Origin: an uncultured Actinomycetes bacterium
GTDB taxonomy: Bacteria; Actinomycetota; Actinomycetes; Mycobacteriales; Mycobacteriaceae
Assembly: GCA_903911165.1 (NCBI GenBank)
Contig: CAIWCQ010000435.1
Span: 1 to 24,014, forward strand
Length of the DNA: 24,014 bases
Reading direction: 5' to 3'
Shown: piece by piece, positions 16,347-24,014 of the stretch
Layout: the number at the start of each line of letters is the position of its first letter
How positions within the stretch are numbered: position 1 is the stretch's first letter
Translations under genes and position numbers: made by a program
Notes under the pieces: generated by a model
What the model was told of the DNA's origin: nothing
Database searches by the model: none
The model's input: the letters and a program-made list of their open reading frames with translations, nothing else

Positions 16347-16401
16347 GCCTGACATCCCGCCCGTACCGGATCGGGTCGACCGCGGTGGTGACACTGACGC
16401 C

Positions 16402-17259
16402 ATGGCGCTGACAGCCGACGAGCGTTCCGAGGCGCTGCTGACGATCCGCCGCGGACTGGACGAGGATCTGCGCTACGGACCCGACGTGACGACCGTCGCG
16501 ACGGTGCCCGCCGACGCCCGAACCGAGGCCGCCCTTGTCGCTCGCGAACCTGGCGTCGCCGCCGGAGTAGCCGTCGCGCTGATGGTGCTCGACGAGGTTC
16601 TCGGCGCCGACGGCTACCGGGTGCTGGACAGGGTGCAGGACGGCGCCCGCTTGGAGCCCGGTCAGGCACTGCTGCGAGTAGAAGCCGACACCCGCGGTCT
16701 GCTGACTGCCGAACGCACCCTGCTCAACCTCCTCTGTCATCTTTCCGGTATCGCCACCGCCACCGCCGCCTGGGTTGCCGCCGTCGAGGGAACCAAGACC
16801 AAAATTCGCGATACCCGCAAGACCCTGCCTGGTCTGCGGGCGTTGCAGAAGTATGCGGTGCGCGTCGGCGGCGGGGTCAACCATCGGATGGGCCTGGGCG
16901 ATTCCGCACTGATCAAGGACAACCACGTGGCCGCGGCGGGATCGGTGGTCGCCGCGCTACGTGCCGTCCGCGCCGCCGCGCCCGATCTGCCGTGCGAGGT
17001 CGAGGTCGACACCCTCGAACAACTCGACGAGGTTCTCGGCGAGGACGTGGAGTTGATTCTGCTGGACAACTTCCCGGTGTGGCAGACCCAGATGGCGGTC
17101 CAGCGCCGCGATGCCCGCGCCCCGCGGGTGCTGCTGGAGGCCTCAGGCGGGCTGTCTCTGAAATCCGCCGCGCACTACGCCGGCACCGGCGTGGACTACC
17201 TCGCCGTCGGTGCGCTCACCCACTCGGTGCGGGTGCTCGACATCGGCCTCGATCTTTAG
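16402..17259 (+). CDS. nadC: Nicotinate-nucleotide pyrophosphorylase (quinolinate phosphoribosyltransferase)
   Basis: Converts quinolinate and PRPP to nicotinate mononucleotide with loss of CO2, completing the pathway begun by nadB and nadA. The ATG at 16402 gives 285 residues, the M. tuberculosis NadC length; the frame is open for 243 bases upstream inside nadB, but that extension is not NadC-like. Visible quinolinate/PRPP-site elements are R105 in LTAERTLLNL, the loop RDTRKTLPGLRALQKYAV (136-153), H161 in GGVNHRMGLGD, and K172 in LIKDNHV. The C-terminus LLEASGGLSLKSAAHYAGTG and VDYLAVGALTHSV are family signatures. It ends 7 bp from a convergent gene. No SD stands out before it. Confidence 0.96.
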   Translation: MALTADERSEALLTIRRGLDEDLRYGPDVTTVATVPADARTEAALVAREPGVAAGVAVALMVLDEVLGADGYRVLDRVQDGARLEPGQALLRVEADTRGLLTAERTLLNLLCHLSGIATATAAWVAAVEGTKTKIRDTRKTLPGLRALQKYAVRVGGGVNHRMGLGDSALIKDNHVAAAGSVVAALRAVRAAAPDLPCEVEVDTLEQLDEVLGEDVELILLDNFPVWQTQMAVQRRDARAPRVLLEASGGLSLKSAAHYAGTGVDYLAVGALTHSVRVLDIGLDL

Positions 17260-17266
17260 GGTCGAG

Positions 17267-17704
17267 TCACTTAGCGCCTCCAGCGATATCGGCCGCGAAC
17301 ACCCCGACTCCGCGGCGGGCCACGATCCGCATCATCGGTGGCAGCGATGGGTCGTCGGTGCCCGCCGCAACGATCCGCGGGTTGACCAGATGGACGTCAC
17401 GGCCGCCCAGTGTCAGATCTGCCTCGCCGGCGGCCAGGATGTTCTTCACCCAATTCGTCTTGCCGTGCAACAGTCCGATTGCCACCGTGCTGCCCTTGCG
17501 GTACGCCGAGATTGCCGTCGTGTAGTCCTTGCCCGACTTACGTCCCCGATGCTTGATGACGGTGATGCCCGGGGTGAACCGGGTTATTGGGACGGCCACC
17601 GGATTGATGTAGCGGATCAGGACGTTCTCCAGCCATACCGGGAACTTCATCGGTACGTCGGGGGAGTTGTTGGGATGGTCTTCCTTGCGCATGGCTGCCA
17701 TCAT
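17267..17704 (-). CDS. Nitroreductase/deazaflavin-dependent oxidoreductase family protein, Rv1598c-like
   Basis: A protein of up to 145 residues with the block ITVIKHRGRKSGKDYTTAIS, then STVAIGLLHGKTNWVKNILAAGEADLTLGGRDV. This is the split-barrel fold of the F420-binding nitroreductase/DUF385 family, although it is divergent from the protein at the left end of the window. Position and sequence fit Rv1598c of M. tuberculosis (about 136 residues). The N-terminus has a candidate transmembrane or amphipathic helix (FPVWLENVLIRYINPVAVPI). The start is uncertain: ATGs occur at 17704, 17701 and 17692, none with a good ribosome site. Convergent with nadC, divergent from the small lipoprotein. Substrate unknown. 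Confidence 0.75.
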   Translation of the reverse strand: MMAAMRKEDHPNNSPDVPMKFPVWLENVLIRYINPVAVPITRFTPGITVIKHRGRKSGKDYTTAISAYRKGSTVAIGLLHGKTNWVKNILAAGEADLTLGGRDVHLVNPRIVAAGTDDPSLPPMMRIVARRGVGVFAADIAGGAK

Positions 17705-17712
17705 CCGGCACC

Positions 17713-17740
17713 GGTCTCATTGCACTGGTCTCTTTGCACT
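17713..17740. repeat. Two tandem 14-bp copies of GGTCTCWTTGCACT
   Basis: GGTCTCATTGCACT (17713-17726) is followed directly by GGTCTCTTTGCACT (17727-17740), one mismatch apart. The pair lies in the 113-bp region between two divergent starts and may be a doubled regulator site or simply slippage. Confidence 0.65.
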
Positions 17741-17768
17741 GGTGGGGTCCTGGTGTACGTCGGCAGCG

Positions 17769-17774
17769 TACGAT
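17769..17774 (+). promoter_or_regulatory. Candidate -10 hexamer TACGAT for the small lipoprotein gene
   Basis: TACGAT fits TANNNT and predicts a leader of about 35 bases before the GTG at 17818. It overlaps a short inverted repeat GTACG-N7-CGTAC at 17755-17771, a possible operator. Confidence 0.35.
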
Positions 17775-17817
17775 TCCGCCATCGGGAAGATCCTGAGCCG
17801 GCTGCAAGGGGAGACGG

Positions 17818-18069
17818 GTGGGGTATCACATGAGGTCTAGCCGGATTGCTCGTGGGATCGCCCTAGCCGCGGGCGGGGCGGCAGTGGCCGCAATGGTCGT
17901 CGTGAGTGCCTGCGCCCCTAGCGCCAAGGAATCCCCGCCGACCACGAGCACGTCACCCTCAAGTTCGCCGTCGCTCACGTCAAGCGACAAAGCCGTGTCC
18001 CCCCGCGGTCCGGGCGCGGTCTCGCCGACGGCCCTGAATCCACTCCCTTCGCTGATTCCGACCGCCTGA
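17818..18069 (+). CDS. Small Ser/Pro-rich putative lipoprotein
   Basis: An 83-residue protein with a basic N-terminus (RSSRIARG), a hydrophobic core (IALAAGGAAVAAMVVV) and a plausible lipobox VSAC with the modified cysteine at about residue 28. It is therefore predicted to be a membrane-anchored lipoprotein with only about 55 mature residues. The mature part is Ser/Thr/Pro-rich and low-complexity (PPTTSTSPSSSPS), ending AVSPRGPGAVSPTALNPLPS. No catalytic or binding domain is recognisable. The GTG at 17818 has AAGGGGAGA upstream; the ATG at 17830 is an alternative that removes four residues. It lies just before hisD but a hairpin and a new promoter-like sequence separate them. I recall similar tiny proteins in other mycobacteria but cannot name a function. 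Confidence 0.7.
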   Translation: MGYHMRSSRIARGIALAAGGAAVAAMVVVSACAPSAKESPPTTSTSPSSSPSLTSSDKAVSPRGPGAVSPTALNPLPSLIPTA

Positions 18070-18074
18070 GTTCA

Positions 18075-18091
18075 GGGCGGACTTCCCGCCC
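18075..18091 (+). terminator. GC hairpin after the small lipoprotein gene, possible terminator
   Basis: GGGCGG (18075-18080) can pair with CCGCCC (18086-18091) across a five-base loop, six bases after the stop codon. There is no U-tract, as in many proposed mycobacterial terminators, so the call is tentative. Confidence 0.35.
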
Positions 18092-18103
18092 CGAGACCCC
18101 GGA

Positions 18104-18164
18104 TAGCTAATTCGATGCGTAATTGATTTTCGAATCCATGCGCAGATCAGGGACAATGAACGCG
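18104..18164 (+). promoter_or_regulatory. hisD promoter region with GACAAT -10-like hexamer and ATTCGA/TCGAAT inverted pair
   Basis: GACAAT at 18152-18157 stands seven bases before the hisD ATG at 18165, the leaderless spacing, although its first base departs from TANNNT. Upstream, ATTCGA and TCGAAT (about 18110-18136) form a spaced inverted pair that might bind a regulator. Both are suggestive only. Confidence 0.35.
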
Positions 18165-21278
<3,114 letters not shown>

Positions 21279-21282
<4 letters not shown>

Positions 21283-21926
21283 CAGAAAACTTCAGCCGCA
21301 AAAAGGTTGTAGTCCTCGACTACGGATCAGGCAATCTGCGGTCAGCTCAACGCGCTCTGGAGCGGGTTGGCGCTGACGTCGAGGTGACGTCGGATCGCGC
21401 CGCGGCCTTGGCGGCCGACGGCCTGATGGTGCCCGGCGTGGGAGCATTCGAAGCCTGCATGAACGGACTGCGCGCCATCGGCGGGGACAGCATCATCGCC
21501 GAACGAGTCGTCGCGGGCCGGCCGGTGCTCGGCGTCTGCGTCGGGATGCAGATCCTGTTCGCCCGGGGTGTCGAGTTCGGCGTCCAGAGCACCGGGTGCG
21601 GACAGTGGCCGGGTGCGGTCACCCGACTCGACGCGCCGGTGGTCCCGCACATGGGCTGGAATGTCGTCGACGCCGCACCGGGCAGTCGGCTGTTCAAGGG
21701 CATCGACGCTGACACCCGGTTTTACTTCGTACACTCCTACGCGGCCCTGTGTTCGAAAGACCAGACCTGGGAGGGCGATCCGGGCGCACTGCTCACCTGG
21801 GCCACCCATAACGTGCGGTTTCTGGCAGCCGTCGAGGACGGGCCATTGTCGGCGACACAATTTCATCCGGAGAAGAGCGGTGACGCGGGTGCGGCACTGC
21901 TCGCCAATTGGGTTGAGGGACTGTGA
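21279..21926 (+). CDS. hisH: Imidazole glycerol phosphate synthase, glutaminase subunit
   Basis: Class I glutamine amidotransferase that supplies ammonia through a tunnel to HisF. The 215-residue protein has [14 protein letters not shown] near the N-terminus, the nucleophile C87 in [10 protein letters not shown], the oxyanion-type loop PHMGWNVV, and H196 and E198 in [11 protein letters not shown] completing the triad. It starts with GTG overlapping the hisB stop (GTGA) and ends overlapping hisA the same way. Its partner HisF is one gene downstream. Confidence 0.96.
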
Positions 21927-22669
21927 AGGAAGACGCGTCATTGATCCTGTTGCCCGCCGTCGACGTCATCGAGGGCCGGGCGGTGCGCCTGGTTCAGGGC
22001 AAGGCGGGCAGCGAGACCGAATACGGCACCGCACTGGAGGCCGCGCTGACCTGGCAGCGCGACGGCGCTGAGTGGATCCATCTGGTCGACCTCGACGCGG
22101 CGTTCGGCCGCGGCAGCAACCGCGAACTGCTCGCCGACGTGGTGCGTGCACTGGATGTGAAAGTCGAACTCTCCGGTGGCATCCGCGACGATGAGTCGCT
22201 GAATGCTGCGTTGGCAACCGGGTGCGCCCGGGTCAACATCGGCACCGCGGCACTGGAGGATCCGGTGTGGTGTGCCCGCGCCATCGCCGAGTTTGGCGAT
22301 CGGGTCGCGGTCGGGCTTGATGTGCAGGTTGTCGACGGGGAGCACCGGCTTCGTGGCCGCGGCTGGGAAACTGACGGCGGTGAGCTGTGGTCGGTGCTGG
22401 AACGCCTTGACAGCGAGGGCTGTTCGCGGTTCGTCGTCACAGATGTCACCAAGGACGGTACGCTCACCGGACCTAACCTGGACCTGCTCGAGGGTGTCGC
22501 CGAGTGCACCAACTCGCCGGTGATCGCCTCTGGTGGAGTGTCCAGCCTTGACGACTTGCGTGCCATCGCCACACTCACGGGTTCTGGTATCGAGGGCGCG
22601 ATCGTTGGCAAGGCCCTCTACGCCGGCCGGTTCACCCTCCCGGAGGCCCTGGCGGCGGTGAGCCGCTAA
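21923..22669 (+). CDS. hisA: Phosphoribosyl isomerase A, HisA/TrpF bifunctional type (PriA)
   Basis: A (beta-alpha)8 barrel isomerase; in mycobacteria and streptomycetes PriA serves both histidine (ProFAR isomerase) and tryptophan (PRA isomerase) synthesis. The 248-residue protein carries catalytic D14 in [10 protein letters not shown] and D178 in VTDVTKDGT, corresponding by offset to D11 and D175 of M. tuberculosis PriA. It also has R146 and W148 in RGRGWET, matching R143/W145 used in substrate switching. Those PriA-specific residues favour the bifunctional form over plain HisA. It starts with GTG overlapping the hisH stop. Only one base separates its stop from hisF; M. tuberculosis has impA in between. 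Confidence 0.95.
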   Translation: MKEDASLILLPAVDVIEGRAVRLVQGKAGSETEYGTALEAALTWQRDGAEWIHLVDLDAAFGRGSNRELLADVVRALDVKVELSGGIRDDESLNAALATGCARVNIGTAALEDPVWCARAIAEFGDRVAVGLDVQVVDGEHRLRGRGWETDGGELWSVLERLDSEGCSRFVVTDVTKDGTLTGPNLDLLEGVAECTNSPVIASGGVSSLDDLRAIATLTGSGIEGAIVGKALYAGRFTLPEALAAVSR

Positions 22670-22670
22670 C

Positions 22671-23459
22671 GTGGCCGACTCGCGGACGGATCTGGCGGTA
22701 CGCGTCATCCCGTGTCTGGACGTGGATGCCGGCCGGGTGGTCAAGGGCGTTAACTTCGCCAACCTGCGCGACGCCGGTGACCCGGTGGAACTCGCCGCGG
22801 CCTACGACGCTGAGGGCGCTGACGAACTGACGTTCCTGGATGTGACGGCATCGTCATCGGGCCGGGCCACCATGCTGGACGTGGTTCGCCGCACCGCCGA
22901 ACAGGTGTTCATCCCACTGACTGTCGGCGGCGGTGTGCGGGCGGTGGCCGATGTCGATGCTCTGTTGCGTGCGGGCGCGGATAAGGTCTCGGTCAATACC
23001 GCCGCGATCGGCCGGCCCGAACTGCTGGCCGAACTTGCCCGACAGTTCGGCTCGCAGTGCATTGTGCTGTCGGTGGATGCCCGAACCGTGCCGTCGGGCG
23101 GTCCGCCAACCGCGTCGGGCTGGGAGGTCACCACGCACGGCGGCCGGCAGGGAACCGGGATCGACGCGGTCGAATGGGCAAGGCGCGGAGCCGAACTCGG
23201 CGTCGGCGAGATCCTGCTCAACTCAATGGACGCCGATGGCACCAAGGCTGGATTCGACCTGCCGATGCTGCGCGCGGTGCGCGGGGCGGTGACCGTTCCG
23301 GTGATCGCCAGTGGGGGAGCGGGCAGAGTCGAGCACTTCGCGCCCGCGGTGGCGGCCGGTGCCGATGCGGTGTTGGCGGCCAGCGTGTTCCACTTCGGCG
23401 AGCTGACAATCGGGCAGGTGAAGGCGGCGATGGCTTCAGAAGGGATAACAGTTAGGTGA
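22671..23459 (+). CDS. hisF: Imidazole glycerol phosphate synthase, cyclase subunit
   Basis: A (beta-alpha)8 barrel that uses HisH-derived ammonia to cyclise PRFAR to imidazoleglycerol phosphate and AICAR. The 262-residue protein shows the catalytic aspartate D17 in [19 protein letters not shown]. The second acidic group is in [15 protein letters not shown] (D187, D189). Phosphate-binding blocks are LTVGGGVR and IASGGAG. GTG start one base after the hisA stop; GTGA overlap with hisI. Confidence 0.96.
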   Translation: MADSRTDLAVRVIPCLDVDAGRVVKGVNFANLRDAGDPVELAAAYDAEGADELTFLDVTASSSGRATMLDVVRRTAEQVFIPLTVGGGVRAVADVDALLRAGADKVSVNTAAIGRPELLAELARQFGSQCIVLSVDARTVPSGGPPTASGWEVTTHGGRQGTGIDAVEWARRGAELGVGEILLNSMDADGTKAGFDLPMLRAVRGAVTVPVIASGGAGRVEHFAPAVAAGADAVLAASVFHFGELTIGQVKAAMASEGITVR

Positions 23460-23815
23460 GCGATCCGGTGAGCCTCGACCCCGAGATCGCAGCCAAACTC
23501 AAGCGCGACGCCAACGGTTTGTTCGCCGCGATCGCTCAGGAGCGTGGCACTGGAGCGGTACTGATGCTGGCGTGGATGGACGATGAGGCGCTCGCCCGCA
23601 CCCTGGAAACCCGGGAGGCGACCTATTACTCGCGGTCCCGCGGCGAGCACTGGGTCAAGGGCGCGACGTCGGGTCACACCCAGTACGTGCACTCGGTGCG
23701 ACTGGACTGCGACGGCGACGCGGTGCTGCTCGAGGTCGACCAGGTCGGCGGCGCCTGTCACACCGGCGAGCACACCTGCTTCGACGCCGAGTTACTGCTC
23801 GGACCGCCGGACTGA
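23456..23815 (+). CDS. hisI: Phosphoribosyl-AMP cyclohydrolase
   Basis: Zinc and magnesium enzyme opening the purine ring of PR-AMP, the third step of histidine synthesis. The 119-residue protein carries the family blocks [37 protein letters not shown], the metal-binding [11 protein letters not shown], and the zinc cysteines in [12 protein letters not shown]. There is no C-terminal HisE (pyrophosphohydrolase) domain, as is normal in actinobacteria where hisE lies with hisG elsewhere. GTG start overlaps the hisF stop. It appears to be the last gene of the his operon, with a palindrome about 60 bp downstream. Confidence 0.96.
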   Translation: MSDPVSLDPEIAAKLKRDANGLFAAIAQERGTGAVLMLAWMDDEALARTLETREATYYSRSRGEHWVKGATSGHTQYVHSVRLDCDGDAVLLEVDQVGGACHTGEHTCFDAELLLGPPD

Positions 23816-23872
23816 CCCGTCATCCCGCCGCGCCGCCCCCGCGACCGTGCGCGAAAGTCCGCTGGTGGCGGG

Positions 23873-23890
23873 GTGTCGGCGTGCCGACAC
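23873..23890. terminator. Perfect 18-bp palindrome after hisI, possible terminator or regulator site
   Basis: GTGTCGGC-GT-GCCGACAC is an exact inverted repeat. As RNA it folds to a seven-pair stem with a four-base CGTG loop, without a U-tract. Another short palindrome, CTCGCGAG, follows at about 23896. The 145-bp gap from hisI to the next start holds nothing else that I can recognise. Confidence 0.45.
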
Positions 23891-23922
23891 GCACGCTCGC
23901 GAGTGGGTATTGCGCGGTTCGG

Positions 23923-23928
23923 TACATT
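23923..23928 (+). promoter_or_regulatory. Candidate -10 hexamer TACATT for the gene at the right edge
   Basis: TACATT fits TANNNT and would give a leader of about 25 bases before the GTG at 23961, leaving room for the GAAAGG ribosome site. No clear -35. Confidence 0.35.
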
Positions 23929-23960
23929 TTCAGGGTCTGACCGCGACGAAAGGCTTGGCC

Positions 23961-24014
23961 GTGCCCGAAGATCCCCAAACAGACCCGTCGAGCCAGACAA
24001 ACCCGTCGAGCCAG
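23961..24014 (+). CDS. 5' end of an unidentified gene with PSSQ peptide repeat
   Basis: A GTG at 23961 follows a GAAAGG ribosome site (23948-23953) at seven bases spacing and opens a frame that runs 18 codons to the window edge: MPEDPQTDPSSQTNPSSQ. The residues are polar and disordered, built on a six-residue repeat (DPSSQT/NPSSQ). Such tails commonly precede a membrane or secreted domain in mycobacteria, but nothing here identifies the product. Confidence 0.5.
   Translation, partial: MPEDPQTDPSSQTNPSSQ
23983..24014. repeat. 18-bp tandem repeat at the right edge
   Basis: The unit ACCCGTCGAGCCAGACAA (23983-24000) restarts exactly at 24001 and is cut by the window end after 14 identical bases. 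It keeps the reading frame of the edge gene, so more copies may follow. Confidence 0.7.

Noticed and set aside
16159..16401. Upstream extension of NadC into nadB
   Set aside because: The extra 81 residues are not NadC-like; the ATG at 16402 gives the usual 285-residue protein.

Overview
The window is GC-rich, actinobacterial DNA. Protein sequences and gene order match the Mycobacteriaceae, and the layout suggests a fast-growing Mycolicibacterium-like species rather than the M. tuberculosis complex (inference). It is almost entirely chromosomal housekeeping and biosynthesis genes. I find no tRNA, rRNA, CRISPR array, insertion sequence or prophage. The only sign of mobile-type DNA is a truncated DUF222/13E12-family gene at the left edge.

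Layout. 1-207 (minus): 5' part of a DUF222/HNH (REP13E12-type) gene. 287-2034 (plus): a Ddn-like F420-dependent oxidoreductase, then threonine dehydratase ilvA. 2062-6416 (minus): glycogen debranching enzyme glgX/treX and, upstream of it, the cell-envelope acyltransferase sucT. 6537-11601 (plus): the biotin genes bioA-bioF-bioD, then bioB-bsaP and a DUF2567 membrane protein. 11598-13677 (minus): a putative lipase behind the NAD regulator nrtR. 13726-17259 (plus): nadA-nadB-nadC for de novo NAD synthesis. 17267-17704 (minus): a second deazaflavin-oxidoreductase-family protein. 17818-18069 (plus): a very small Ser/Pro-rich lipoprotein. 18165-23815 (plus): hisD-hisC-hisB-hisH-hisA(priA)-hisF-hisI. 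23961-24014 (plus): the start of an unidentified gene with a peptide repeat.

How the genes work together. BioF, BioA, BioD and BioB are the last four steps of biotin synthesis, and BsaP is the iron-sulfur auxiliary protein that actinobacterial BioB needs. NadA, NadB and NadC make nicotinate mononucleotide from aspartate. NrtR, divergent from nadA, has a degenerate Nudix box and a winged-helix tail, and a perfect 8+8 bp inverted repeat lies between the two genes. The his genes form a tightly overlapped operon covering most of histidine synthesis; hisG and hisE are not here.

The most notable observations are regulatory. Six transcription-unit starts have a TANNNT -10 hexamer 6-7 nt before the start codon, which is the signature of leaderless mRNA. 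The bioA and bioB starts share a nearly identical 16-nt promoter/start block. Nested tandem repeats precede bioA. The locus also lacks genes found here in M. tuberculosis (treY, treZ, impA and others; comparison from memory). I found no convincing new multi-gene system.
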